Shown here: in pieces, positions 1 through 9,517 of the stretch
How the letters are laid out: each line of letters opens with the position of its first letter
Numbering within the stretch: the stretch's first letter is position 1
Assembly (NCBI GenBank): GCA_964472315.1
Contig: CAYYJS010000009.1
Location: 20,415-84,414 of the forward strand
Origin: CAYYJS01 sp964472315
Lineage (GTDB): Bacteria > Verrucomicrobiota > Kiritimatiellia > UBA8416
DNA: 64,000 nucleotides
Reading direction: 5' to 3'
Made by a program: the position numbers and the translations under genes
The notes under the pieces: model-generated
The model's database searches: none
What the model was told of the DNA's origin: nothing
What the model saw: only the letters and a program-made list of their open reading frames with translations

Positions 1-272
1 AAGTCCGCGTTGCGCGCGACGAAGTCCGTCTCGCAGTTGACCTCGACCATGCCCAGCGTGGCGCCGTTTGCGGTGGCGGCGGCGGCGATGATGCCCTGGT
101 TCGCGGCCTTGTCGGCGCGCTTGGCGGCCACCGCCATGCCCTTCTCGCGCAGCAACTTCATGGCGGCGTCGAGATTGCCGTTGGCATCCGTGAGCGCCTT
201 CTTGCAGTCCATCATGCTGACGCCGGTCGCGTCACGCAGCTCTTTCACTTGCGAAGCAGTAATTTCTGCCAT
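1..272 (-). CDS. tsf: Elongation factor Ts, N-terminal part (cut by window edge)
   Basis: Guanine-nucleotide exchange factor for EF-Tu in translation. The first 90 residues are visible and continue off the left edge. The UBA-like N-terminal domain with EF-Ts signature 1 (LRDATGVSMMDCKKAL, residues 12-27) and signature 2 (EVNCETDFVAR, residues 77-87) are both present. The ATG at 270-272 is preceded by GAGGAG at good spacing. It lies 33 bases downstream of rpsB on the same strand, the usual rpsB-tsf operon order. Confidence 0.97.
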   Translation of the reverse strand, partial: MAEITASQVKELRDATGVSMMDCKKALTDANGNLDAAMKLLREKGMAVAAKRADKAANQGIIAAAATANGATLGMVEVNCETDFVARNAD

Positions 273-305
273 GGTTCCATCTCCTCTATCGGTATGTCTG
301 GCGGT

Positions 306-1202
306 CTATTCTCCGGCGGCATCGGCGGAAGCGGCCGTGTCGAGCGACGCGGCTTCGGCTTCGATCTTGGCTTCCGCCTTGGCCTTGGCGCGCGCTTTGG
401 CGGCGGCTTCGGATTCGGCCTTGGCGCGTGCGGCGGCCTCGTCGCGGGCGCGTTCGTCGGCGGCACGCTTGCGGGCCTGCTCCGCGGCGATCTGCGCATA
501 GGCCTTCTTGCCGTCGTTGACGGCGCCGGCGACGGCTTCCGCGATCAGGCGGATGGCCCGAATGGCATCGTCGTTGCCGGGAATGGGGTAGTCGATCAGG
601 TCCGGATCGCAGTTCGTATCGACGATCGCGATGACCGGGATCTCGAGGCGGGCGGCTTCCAGGACCGCGTTTTGTTCGCGGTTGATGTCGACGATGAACA
701 TCGCTCCGGGGAGCGTATCCATCTCGGCGACGCCGCTCAGGTTGCGTTCGAGCTTGGCCAACTCATGGCGCATCAGGGACGCTTCCTTCTTGAGCATGCG
801 GCTCAGTTCGCCGGAGCTCTCGGCCAGGCGCAACTCCTTCAAGCGTTTGACGCGGGTGCGGACGGTGGCCGAATTCGTCAGCATGCCGCCCAGCCAGCGT
901 TGCACGACGCACGGCTGCCCGGCGCTCGCGGCGGTCTCCTGAATGACCTGCTGGGCCTGTTTCTTGGTGCCGACGAACAGGACCGATTCGCCGTTCGCGG
1001 CCACTTCGCGCACGAACTCGAGTGCGCGGGTCAGCATGGCCATGCTCTTGGAGAGGTCGACGATGTGGATGCCGTTTCGCTTGTCGAAGATGTAGGGTTT
1101 CATCTTCGGGTTCCACCGCTTGGTCTGATGACCGAAGTGGAGTCCTGCGTCGAGCAGGTCGCGTACGGTGACGGCGGGACGTTCTTCTAATGCTGTTTCC
1201 AC
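306..1202 (-). CDS. rpsB: 30S ribosomal protein S2
   Basis: Component of the small ribosomal subunit. The N-terminus shows the S2 pattern LLDAGLHFGHQTKRWNPKM followed by the RNGIHIVDL segment. The start is GTG at 1200-1202 with a strong GGAAGGAG six bases upstream. At 298 residues it is longer than the usual 230-260. The extra roughly 65 C-terminal residues are a low-complexity Ala/Glu/Lys/Arg-rich helix, a lineage-specific tail rather than a second domain. It is followed 33 bases later by tsf. The opposite-strand and other-frame open frames here are GC-driven shadows. Confidence 0.97.
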   Translation of the reverse strand: METALEERPAVTVRDLLDAGLHFGHQTKRWNPKMKPYIFDKRNGIHIVDLSKSMAMLTRALEFVREVAANGESVLFVGTKKQAQQVIQETAASAGQPCVVQRWLGGMLTNSATVRTRVKRLKELRLAESSGELSRMLKKEASLMRHELAKLERNLSGVAEMDTLPGAMFIVDINREQNAVLEAARLEIPVIAIVDTNCDPDLIDYPIPGNDDAIRAIRLIAEAVAGAVNDGKKAYAQIAAEQARKRAADERARDEAAARAKAESEAAAKARAKAKAEAKIEAEAASLDTAASADAAGE

Positions 1203-1407
1203 AATGAACTCCTTCCTGTAGCCGGTTCACGGCCACATGCGAATCCGCTTTGGCCTTTCTTGTGGAAAGAAAGGCGCTCGCTTCCGCCACCAGGCACCAT
1301 GCCGGCAGCGATTGAGCCACGAACGGTATCACACGACGCCGGAGAGACAAGGAAAAAGAGGTTCTGGCTGGCGCGCGGTGCGCGCGGCGTCTATACTGGG
1401 AGCACGT

Positions 1408-4400
1408 ATGAGAACGATGGGGCCGATAGCGAAGGCGGCCGCCCGACTGGCGATTTCCACGCTGGTTGTCGGGGCCGTGTGTCTGGTCCTCGCCGCGGTC
1501 GGCGCGCATCGACACGGAACGGCGTCGTCCGGGGTGCCCGCGCGGGCCGTCGAACCCGGGATGCAACCGGGCGGCAACGCGGTCGTGGGCGCCGACGGGG
1601 CGCCGTCGGGCGTTGCCGCGGCAACGCCGCCGTCGTTGCCAGGCGCCGCCCCGGCGGGCCTGATCGGTGGCGGCATGCATGCGCCGGCCGGGCCGTCGTC
1701 GACGCGGCCCGGAGATCCCGTGGCCATGGCCGACCGCTATGCCGATGCCGAAGTCTTGTCGTCCATCGAACAGGCCGACGATACGGGCGGCTGTCGCCGT
1801 ATCGCGCGGCTGCTGCGGACAACGTTCAAGTACCCGTTCATCAGGGTCGAGGACGAACGGGTCTGGTCCGCGTCGTCCCGGACATGGGTGCTGGTGCGGC
1901 AGACGGCAATGGTCGCCGATCATGTCCTCGTCACGCTTCGCGAGGGGCGCACGCGCGATGAATTGGCGGCGCTGGCCGCGGGGCATGGGGCGGCGATTCG
2001 CCGCGACCTGCGCACGGCCGACACCTATCTCGTCGCCGCGGCGCCGGCCCTGGAAACCGTGCCGGAACTCGTTCGGGCGTTGCGCCGGGCGACCGGCATC
2101 GTGGCGATCGCCGAACCGGATATGCTCGTGCATGCGGCGGCGGTGCCGAACGACCTGCTCTACAACAACCAGTGGTACCTGCCCCATATCGGCCTGCCGA
2201 GCGTATGGAACTTCGCAACCGGACGTGGCACCGTGGTCGTCGCCGTCATCGATACCGGCGCCGACTATGTCCATCCCGAACTGGCGCCGAACATCTGGAT
2301 CAACGGCGGCGAGATTGCCGGGAACGGTAAGGACGATGACGGCAACGGGTATATCGATGACGTCAACGGCTGGGACTTCGACGAAGACGACAACAGCCCG
2401 ACTGACGCGCAGTCGCACGGGACGCACGTCGCCGGGACTATCGGCGCCGTCGGGAACAACGGAGATGGCGTAGCCGGCGTGTGTTGGAACGTGCGGGTCA
2501 TGCCGATCCGGTTCATCGGCGAAGACGGCGAAGGCGCCACGTCCGACGCGATCGATTCGCTGAACTATGCGATTCTGATGCGGCGGCGCGGCGCCAATGT
2601 GCGTGTGGTCAACGCGAGCTGGGGCGGCGGCGGGTTCTCGGACACGCTGCGTCTGGCCATCGGGATCAGCGCGACCGAAGGCATGCTTTTCGTCGCCGCC
2701 GCCGGGAACGATGGTATGAACAACGACATCACCGCGCACTACCCGTCGAACTACGAGAACGCCAGCATCATCGCCGTGGCGAACACGGACCGGTTCGACG
2801 CGCGCCGCTCCACGTCCAACTATGGCGCCGTGAAGGTGGATCTGGGTGCGCCCGGCACGGACATCTACAACCTCTACCCCGGTGTATACGGGTACAAGAC
2901 CGGCACGTCGATGTCGGCGCCCGTCGTGTCCGGCGTGGCGGCGCTGCTGTGGGAGTATCTGCCCGAATTGACGTGGGGAGAGGTCAAGGCCGCGATTCTC
3001 GACGGTTGTGATCCGGTGGCGTCGATGGCCGGGGTCACTGTTACGGGCGGACGTCTGAACGCATATGGCGCGTTCAAGGCCATCCCGCCGCGGATCGTCC
3101 ATGTGCCGCCGGGCAACACGACCAACACGGTGGATGGCCATATCATCGAAGCGCGGGTCATTCCCGCGGACCTGTTGGCGTCGCCGGGGGTCACGGTGCG
3201 ATGGAACACGAACGGCCTGGGCCATTCCTTTACGACCGGGATACTGACACGGGTGACCAACGATCTCTTCCGCGGCACGATCCCGGCGGTGCCGCTGGAC
3301 ACTACGGTCTATTATTCGCTGCACGCCACTACGGTGGGCGGTGGCTCGACGGCCAGTCCGACGAACGCTCCCGCCGCGGTGCATGCCTTTTCCGTTGTAA
3401 TGGCCCAGGACCTTGCGATCACCGGGACGCCGGAAGCCATAGGCACGGTCACGCCGCCCTACGGCGGCCATACGCTGCCGTATGCGGAGGCCGTGACAGC
3501 CATGGCGCCGGCGGTGGTCGGGGAGACGAACGGGCAGCGTTTCGCCTGCGTCGGATGGTTTGGCGGCGGCAGCGTACCGGCGGCGGGCGCGACGAATCGC
3601 GTTTCGTTCGTCATCCGCGGACCGAGTTCCCTGGCGTGGCGTTGGCAGCGGCAGTACCGCCTCACGGCGCAGGATTCGTTCGGCGGCGCCATAGGTTCCG
3701 GTTGGTGGGGTGAGGGCGCCGCCGCGACTACGCCGGTCGCGGTTGCGGCCATCGTCGTCTCCGGTGTCGAGTACCGGTTCGTCGAATGGCGGGTCGACGG
3801 CGTGCGTCTACCGGGGCTTAACGACGCCGCGACGAATCCGGCGGGTGGGATCGCGATGGCCGGACCGCGCGCGGCCATGGCCGTCTATGTCAGGGCGAGT
3901 CTGGATACCGACGGCAACGGGCTGCCGGACTGGTGGGAACGGCGGCACTTCGGACGCACGGGAATGCCGGCGAACGGCGACTTCGACGCCGATGGCGCCG
4001 TGAACCGGCAGGAGTATCTGGACGGCACCGATCCGCGCGAGCGGACCGATTATCCGCGGGCGCCGGTCCTTGCGCATGCGGCGCTGGCGGCCGTGCAAGC
4101 CACGCCGTCGCCCTGGCGCATCGAGGCGGCGATTACCGACAACCAGTCGGTGAGTACGGCAACGATGGAATGGCGGCGCAACGCGGGGGCATGGCAATCG
4201 ACGCCGATGGTCGCGGAGTCCGGCAACCTGTACGCGGCGTCGATCCCGTCGCCCCACGCGCTGGGCGATGCGTACGAGTATCGCCTCCGGGCCGCCGACG
4301 CCGTCGGGTTGACGGTGCAGACGCCGGTGTACGCCTTCGGGGTGGCCTACGCGCGGATGGTGGTGTCGCCGACGAACAGCGCCGTGATCGTGTCGGCCGG

Positions 4401-5823
4401 TGTCGCGACGAACGTGACCGTGACCGTCACGAACGCCGGCAACGCCGTGTTGCATTGGCAATGCCGTCCCGTGTGGGACGAGACGTTCGACACGAGTTAC
4501 GGGCGTCCCTTCACGACCGGGGGCGCCAACGACTTGTGGCATCGGAGCGACTACCGCGCACGTTCCGGCTCGACGTCGTGGTATTGCGGCCGGGCCTCCA
4601 GTCGCCTGTACACCGACTCGATGAACGCCTGGCTGCGGACGCCCGTGGTGACGCCGGCCCCGGGAGCGCGGCTGCGCTTCGATTACTGGGCCGACGTGGA
4701 GTACGACGACGGGCGCAAGGATGACCATTACTGGGATGGCGGGGTTGTCGAAGTGTCGACAAACGGCGGGTTGAGTTTCGTGCCGTTGTTCCCGGAAGGC
4801 GGCTATCCGCACCGGATCACGCCCAACGAAGACTCCCCGTTCGCGCCGGATACGCCGTGTTTCGGCGGCGATGGCGGGTGGACGAACGCGGTGTTCGATC
4901 TGAGCGCCTATGCGGGGCGGGACGTGCAGATCCAGTTCCGCTTCGGCTCGGACATGTACACGGTCGACGAGGGGTGGTACATCGACAACGTGACGATCGA
5001 ATCGGTGCGCCTGCGCGAGAACTGGATCGCCGTCGACGAACGGTCCGGAAGTCTGGCGCCGGGCGCCTCCGACGCGGTCGTCTTCGCCGTGGCGTCCACC
5101 GGCGTGGTGGACGGCGTCCGCACGGCACGGGTGGTGTTCGCGGCCAACGATCCCGAGCGCGGCGCGATCGAAGTCCCCGCGACCATGACCGTGGACAACG
5201 ACCCGCCCGATGCCCGCGACGCCGTTGTGCGCTTCCAGGTCAGTCCGTACGGCGATTATACGCTTTCGGCGGACGTTGCCGGCTCGTGGTACGGGTTCCG
5301 CGATACGGTTGCCGGCATCGCCGGCTACTACGTCGGACTGACCGATGGCGGCGGCACGACGGGGGGGCGTTGGGTGGCGGGCACGAATACCGTCGTCGAA
5401 GGGCTGCCGTTGGACGAGCGCAGCCGGGTTTACGTGTGGGCGCGGGACAAGGCGGGGAACATCGGTCCGGCCGCCGCCGGCGAGGTCCTGGTGTTGAGCG
5501 CCGATGGCGATTTCGACGGCGACGGCCGGCGCAACGCGGAGGAGGAGGTCTCCGGCACCGATGCCGGTGACGGCGGGAGCGTGTTGAGCCTGGCGACCGA
5601 GTGGCAGGGGGCGGGCGGGGAGACATTCGTCCTCTCGTGGCCGACGGCGCTGCACCGGTTTTACAGCCTGTACCGCGCCTCCGGTTCCATTGGCAACGCG
5701 CCGGGCGAGTGGGCGCCGGTGCCGGATATGACGGTGCGGCCGGGCACGGGCGGGACCATGTCCTACACGGGATCCGTCGGTCAGGCGCGCGCGGTCTTCT
5801 ACCGCATCGCGGTATCCGACTGA
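1408..5823 (+). CDS. Large secreted subtilisin-like serine protease (S8) with beta-sandwich C-terminus
   Basis: Predicted exported endopeptidase of 1471 residues. The ATG at 1408 is chosen because a hydrophobic signal segment (about residues 10-31) follows it; the frame stays open upstream to 1237. An I9-like prodomain region precedes the S8 domain. The triad is visible: Asp in VIDTGADY (~281), His in SHGTHVAG (~337), Ser in GTSMSAPVVSG (~501). Downstream lie Ig-like segments, an acidic linker DTDGNGLPDWWERRHFG (~834), a MAM/jelly-roll-like region ending in YIDNVTIES (~1023-1195), and a second acidic repeat (DGDFDGDGRRNAEEE, ~1367), both probably calcium binding. The last ~95 residues resemble C-terminal domains of other PVC extracellular proteins. 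It stands alone, divergent from rpsB. The substrate cannot be read from the sequence. Confidence 0.93.
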   Translation: MRTMGPIAKAAARLAISTLVVGAVCLVLAAVGAHRHGTASSGVPARAVEPGMQPGGNAVVGADGAPSGVAAATPPSLPGAAPAGLIGGGMHAPAGPSSTRPGDPVAMADRYADAEVLSSIEQADDTGGCRRIARLLRTTFKYPFIRVEDERVWSASSRTWVLVRQTAMVADHVLVTLREGRTRDELAALAAGHGAAIRRDLRTADTYLVAAAPALETVPELVRALRRATGIVAIAEPDMLVHAAAVPNDLLYNNQWYLPHIGLPSVWNFATGRGTVVVAVIDTGADYVHPELAPNIWINGGEIAGNGKDDDGNGYIDDVNGWDFDEDDNSPTDAQSHGTHVAGTIGAVGNNGDGVAGVCWNVRVMPIRFIGEDGEGATSDAIDSLNYAILMRRRGANVRVVNASWGGGGFSDTLRLAIGISATEGMLFVAAAGNDGMNNDITAHYPSNYENASIIAVANTDRFDARRSTSNYGAVKVDLGAPGTDIYNLYPGVYGYKTGTSMSAPVVSGVAALLWEYLPELTWGEVKAAILDGCDPVASMAGVTVTGGRLNAYGAFKAIPPRIVHVPPGNTTNTVDGHIIEARVIPADLLASPGVTVRWNTNGLGHSFTTGILTRVTNDLFRGTIPAVPLDTTVYYSLHATTVGGGSTASPTNAPAAVHAFSVVMAQDLAITGTPEAIGTVTPPYGGHTLPYAEAVTAMAPAVVGETNGQRFACVGWFGGGSVPAAGATNRVSFVIRGPSSLAWRWQRQYRLTAQDSFGGAIGSGWWGEGAAATTPVAVAAIVVSGVEYRFVEWRVDGVRLPGLNDAATNPAGGIAMAGPRAAMAVYVRASLDTDGNGLPDWWERRHFGRTGMPANGDFDADGAVNRQEYLDGTDPRERTDYPRAPVLAHAALAAVQATPSPWRIEAAITDNQSVSTATMEWRRNAGAWQSTPMVAESGNLYAASIPSPHALGDAYEYRLRAADAVGLTVQTPVYAFGVAYARMVVSPTNSAVIVSAGVATNVTVTVTNAGNAVLHWQCRPVWDETFDTSYGRPFTTGGANDLWHRSDYRARSGSTSWYCGRASSRLYTDSMNAWLRTPVVTPAPGARLRFDYWADVEYDDGRKDDHYWDGGVVEVSTNGGLSFVPLFPEGGYPHRITPNEDSPFAPDTPCFGGDGGWTNAVFDLSAYAGRDVQIQFRFGSDMYTVDEGWYIDNVTIESVRLRENWIAVDERSGSLAPGASDAVVFAVASTGVVDGVRTARVVFAANDPERGAIEVPATMTVDNDPPDARDAVVRFQVSPYGDYTLSADVAGSWYGFRDTVAGIAGYYVGLTDGGGTTGGRWVAGTNTVVEGLPLDERSRVYVWARDKAGNIGPAAAGEVLVLSADGDFDGDGRRNAEEEVSGTDAGDGGSVLSLATEWQGAGGETFVLSWPTALHRFYSLYRASGSIGNAPGEWAPVPDMTVRPGTGGTMSYTGSVGQARAVFYRIAVSD

Positions 5824-5907
5824 CGGTGCATATTTTCGCTCGCGTTCGCGATGTGCACGCGGCTATAGTCCGACACTGTCCTTTAACCGTGCGGGGAGGT
5901 GTCTTCC

Positions 5908-7443
5908 ATGTTGTCGAAAGTTTATTCCGGCGCCGTGCAGGGCGTCGACGCCTACCGGGTCGAGATCGAAGTGAATGCGGCGGCGATGGGGGACCCGCAA
6001 GTCGTGATCGTCGGGCTGCCCGATACGGCCGTCAAGGAGAGTCGCGACCGCGTGCACACCGCCCTGACGAACTCCGGGTTTCGTCCTCACATCGGGCGCA
6101 CGACGGTCAACCTGGCGCCGGCGGACGTGAAAAAGGAGGGGCCGATCTTCGACCTGCCGATCGCCGTCGGCATGCTGGCGGCGCAGGGCGAGGTCGATGC
6201 GGAGACGCTCGACGATTACCTGCTGGTGGGCGAGTTGGCGTTGAGCGGCGAGGCGCGGCGGGTGCGGGGCGTGTTGCCGATCGCGCTATGCGCGCGCGAT
6301 GCGGGGCACAAGGGGTTGATCGTGCCGGCCGACAACGCCGAAGAGGCGGCGGTGGTGCGCGGCCTGCCCGTGTATCCGGTGCGGACGCTGCGCGAGGCCA
6401 TCGAGTTCCTGGCCGGGCGGGCGCCGATTGCGCCGGTCGAGATCGACCTGTCGCGAATCTTCTCCGAAAATCGGTTGCACGAGGATAACTACGCCGATGT
6501 GAAGGGGCAGGAGCAGGCCAAGCGCGCGATCGAGATTGCGTGCGCCGGGGGACACAACGTTCTGATGATCGGGCCGCCGGGGACGGGGAAGACGATGCTG
6601 GCCAAGCGGATCCCGTCGATCCTGCCCGAGATGGCGCTGGAGGAGGCGCTGGAGGCGACGAAGATCCACAGCATCGCGGGAACCTTGCCGGCGCATCGGG
6701 CGCTGATCGAACGACGTCCGTTCCGCGCGCCGCATCACACCATTTCCGACGCCGGCCTTCTTGGCGGAGGCGCGCACCCGGTGCCGGGCGAAGTCAGTCT
6801 GGCGCATCGGGGCGTTCTGTTTCTGGACGAGTTGCCGGAGTTCCACCGCAATGTCCTGGAAGTGTTGCGGCAGCCGTTGGAGGATGGCGTGGTGACGATC
6901 GCGCGCGCGGCGATGTCCGTGACGTTTCCGTGCGAATTCATGCTGGTGGCGGCAATGAACCCATGCCCGTGCGGGTACTATGGCGATACGAAACGCGACT
7001 GCCGCTGCACGCAACGGCAGATCGTGAACTACCGGAGCAAGATCTCCGGGCCATTGCTGGACCGGATCGACATCCATATCGAAGTGCCGTCGGTCCCGTT
7101 CAGCCAGCTCTCGAGCCTGACGGCGGGCGAGCCGTCGGAAGCGATTCGCGCCCGGGCGACCGCGGCGCGGCGCGTGCAGCGCGAGCGTTTCGCGGCGCAC
7201 CCGCGCATTCACAACAACGCCGGCATGGGCGCGAAGGAAGTGCAGATGCACTGCGAGCTCGACGAGGGCACGCGGGAGACGCTGAAGGTGGCGATGGCGG
7301 ACATGAACTTCAGCGGGCGCGCCTACGGACGGATACTCAAGGTGGCGCGCACCATCGCCGATCTGGAGGGCACGGGTGGCATCCAGATGCGGCATGTGGC
7401 CGAGGCCATCCAGTATCGCCAGCTCGACCGTCAGATGTGGTAG
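5908..7443 (+). CDS. comM: YifB/ComM family Mg-chelatase-like AAA+ ATPase
   Basis: Hexameric AAA+ helicase family. ComM promotes branch migration during natural transformation in proteobacteria; the role in other phyla is inferred. 511 residues, close to the family's ~507. Order: ChlI-type N-domain with the family start SKVYSGAVQGVDAY, Walker A GPPGTGKTMLAK (~217), Walker B region LFLDELPEF, a Cys cluster NPCPCGYYGDTKRDCRC, and the Mg-chelatase C-terminal domain. ATG 5908 is preferred over the GTG at 5899 because GGGGAGG lies just upstream at proper spacing. It follows the protease by 84 bases and is probably transcribed separately. Confidence 0.95.
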   Translation: MLSKVYSGAVQGVDAYRVEIEVNAAAMGDPQVVIVGLPDTAVKESRDRVHTALTNSGFRPHIGRTTVNLAPADVKKEGPIFDLPIAVGMLAAQGEVDAETLDDYLLVGELALSGEARRVRGVLPIALCARDAGHKGLIVPADNAEEAAVVRGLPVYPVRTLREAIEFLAGRAPIAPVEIDLSRIFSENRLHEDNYADVKGQEQAKRAIEIACAGGHNVLMIGPPGTGKTMLAKRIPSILPEMALEEALEATKIHSIAGTLPAHRALIERRPFRAPHHTISDAGLLGGGAHPVPGEVSLAHRGVLFLDELPEFHRNVLEVLRQPLEDGVVTIARAAMSVTFPCEFMLVAAMNPCPCGYYGDTKRDCRCTQRQIVNYRSKISGPLLDRIDIHIEVPSVPFSQLSSLTAGEPSEAIRARATAARRVQRERFAAHPRIHNNAGMGAKEVQMHCELDEGTRETLKVAMADMNFSGRAYGRILKVARTIADLEGTGGIQMRHVAEAIQYRQLDRQMW

Positions 7444-7480
7444 GGTGGGGGACCGGCGCATCCCGGACGCGGGCGCCGCG

Positions 7481-9517
7481 TCACCAGGTGGCGTCGGGCC
7501 GACCGGCGCCGTCCCGGTGGAGGACGAGCGCGCAGCGGGACGGGAGGTAGAGGCTGAGGCAGTGTTGAAGCACGCCGTTCTGAACGCGCGGCTGCGTGAC
7601 GTATTCCTGGAGAGGTGCGAGGCGTGCGTGCCCTCCGAACCGCCGTTCGTCGGTATCCATGACGAGTCGGTAGCGGCCGGGCAACGTCTCGATGCGATAG
7701 TCGGTGAAAGAGGAACTCGGGTGGAAGTTCAGAATCACGAAGCGGCCGTTGCGTTCGAAGGCCACGATCTTGTCCGCATCGTGCAGGTAAAGCAGTTGGG
7801 GATGCGTGACCCCGACGGCGCAGGCGTCGGCGAGTAAGGCGGTCAGTGCCGCGTCGAAATCGGCGAGGAAATGGTATTTCAGGCCGGGGTCGTCGCGCAG
7901 GCTCCACTGACGCCGCGCGTAGTGGTAGCTCCAGCCGTTGCCTTCGCGGGGGAAATCGATCCATTCGGGGTGTCCGAACTCGTTGCCCATGAACGTCAGG
8001 TAGCCGGCGTCGGCCGTGGCCGCGGTGAAAAGCCGGATGAGTTTGTGGAGGGCGATGGCGCGGTCGACGACGAGCGACTCGTCACCGGTCCGCATGCGCG
8101 TGTACATCTCCGCGTCGGCCAGATGGAAGATGAGCGTCTTGCTGCCGACGATGGCCTGATCGTGGCACTCGACATAGCTGATCGTATGTTCCTCGCGGCG
8201 CTTGTTCGTCAGTTCATGCCAGATGTGCCGCAGGTTCCAATCGTCGTCGCTGACCTTCTCGACGTACTTGAACCAGCAGTCCGGGATGCCCAGGGCCAGC
8301 CGGTAATCGAACCCGCAGCCGCCCTCGCGCGGCGACGCGGTGAGGCCGGGCATGCCGCTGACGTCCTCGGCGATGGTGACCGCATCGGGGCGGACGGCGT
8401 GTACGACTTCATTGGCCAGCGCCAGATAGGCCAGCGCATCGAGATCGACGTTGGCGTCGAAGTAGTCGTCGTACGTGACGAACGCCTTGCCGAGGCCGCG
8501 GTCGTGGTAGAGCATGCTGGTGATGCCGTCGAAGCGGAAGCCGTCGACCCGGTACTCGTCCAGCCAGAAACGGCAGTTGGAGAGCAGGAAGTGGAGCACC
8601 TCGGGCTTGCCGTAGTCGAAACACCGGGAGTCCCAGGCGCTGTGTTCGCCGCGGCCACCGGCATGGAAATACTGGTGGGTCGTGCCGTCGAAGCGCGAGA
8701 GTCCCTCGGCTTCGTTCTTCACCGCGTGCGAATGCACGAGATCGATGACCACGCGCAGGCCCAGACCGTGCGCGTCGTCGATCAGCGCCTTCAGGTCATG
8801 CGGCGTGCCGAAGCGTGACGAGGCGGCGAAGAAGCTGGAGACGTGGTAGCCGAAGGAGCCGTAATAGGGGTGCTCCAGAATGGCCATGAGCTGTATGGTG
8901 TTGTACCCGGCCCGCACGATACGTGGCAGGATGTGGCGCCGGAACTCGTCGTAGGTGCCGATGCGGGGGGGTTCCTGGGCCATGCCGACATGCGATTCGT
9001 AGATCAGGCAAGCCCGGGGCCGCGGCGGGGTCTCGTGCCGCCAGGCGTATGGCGCGTCGGGCGCCCAGACCAGGGCGCTGAAAATATGCGTGTGCGGGTC
9101 CTGCACCACGTAGCGCGCGTAGGCGGGAATGCGGCCGCCTTCGCCGCCGGGCCACCGCATGTGCAGGCGGTAATGATCGCCGTGCCGCAAGGCTTCCGGC
9201 GGGAGCGCGATCGCCCATTGTCCGGTGGCGCCATCGCCCGTCAACCGGTACTCGTCGGCGACCCGCCACCCGCAGAAATCGCCGGTCAAGAAGACGGCCG
9301 AGGCATGCGGCGCCCATTCGCGAAACGTCCAGCCCGAAGGCGTGCGATGGAGTCCATAGAACTCATGGCCCGCCGCTATGGCATCGAGCCTTCCGGCGCC
9401 TGCAAGGCGTTGACGCATCGCGGCGATGGCCCGTGCGCGAAGCGCCAACGCTTCCCGGAACGGCGCGAGGTAGGGATCGCCGAAAGGCGGTTCACAAGAT
9501 ATGCATGGCGCCATCAT
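7481..9517 (-). CDS. glgB: 1,4-alpha-glucan branching enzyme, eukaryotic-type GH13_8
   Basis: Cuts and re-attaches alpha-1,4-glucan chains to make alpha-1,6 branches. 678 residues: N-terminal CBM48 (HEFYGLH...TFREWAPHA), GH13 barrel and C-terminal beta domain. Catalytic regions are intact: DLVHSH, nucleophile Asp in GFRFDG (~330), acid/base Glu in TIAEDVSG (~384), and ECHDQ. The short N-terminus and YESHVGM motif fit the eukaryote-like subgroup. The ATG at 9515-9517 overlaps the stop of the upstream O-antigen ligase gene (ATGA), so the two are translationally coupled. That is odd for a glycogen gene and suggests either a role in an exported glucan or simple hitch-hiking in the operon. Confidence 0.93.
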   Translation of the reverse strand: MMAPCISCEPPFGDPYLAPFREALALRARAIAAMRQRLAGAGRLDAIAAGHEFYGLHRTPSGWTFREWAPHASAVFLTGDFCGWRVADEYRLTGDGATGQWAIALPPEALRHGDHYRLHMRWPGGEGGRIPAYARYVVQDPHTHIFSALVWAPDAPYAWRHETPPRPRACLIYESHVGMAQEPPRIGTYDEFRRHILPRIVRAGYNTIQLMAILEHPYYGSFGYHVSSFFAASSRFGTPHDLKALIDDAHGLGLRVVIDLVHSHAVKNEAEGLSRFDGTTHQYFHAGGRGEHSAWDSRCFDYGKPEVLHFLLSNCRFWLDEYRVDGFRFDGITSMLYHDRGLGKAFVTYDDYFDANVDLDALAYLALANEVVHAVRPDAVTIAEDVSGMPGLTASPREGGCGFDYRLALGIPDCWFKYVEKVSDDDWNLRHIWHELTNKRREEHTISYVECHDQAIVGSKTLIFHLADAEMYTRMRTGDESLVVDRAIALHKLIRLFTAATADAGYLTFMGNEFGHPEWIDFPREGNGWSYHYARRQWSLRDDPGLKYHFLADFDAALTALLADACAVGVTHPQLLYLHDADKIVAFERNGRFVILNFHPSSSFTDYRIETLPGRYRLVMDTDERRFGGHARLAPLQEYVTQPRVQNGVLQHCLSLYLPSRCALVLHRDGAGRPDATW

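Noticed and set aside
1392..1397. TATACT resembling a -10 box before the protease gene
   Set aside because: Only 11 bases from the ATG and no -35 partner at 16-18 bases; too close for a normal leader.
763..3471. 902-codon minus-strand open frame across rpsB and the protease gene
   Set aside because: Arg/His/Gly-rich composition and no family pattern. It is the antisense shadow of high-GC genes, like those at 3808-5655, 10502-13360 and 59830-62559.
5864..5869. TATAGT before comM as a -10 box
   Set aside because: The spacing to any TTGACA-like box is wrong; a single hexamer is not enough.
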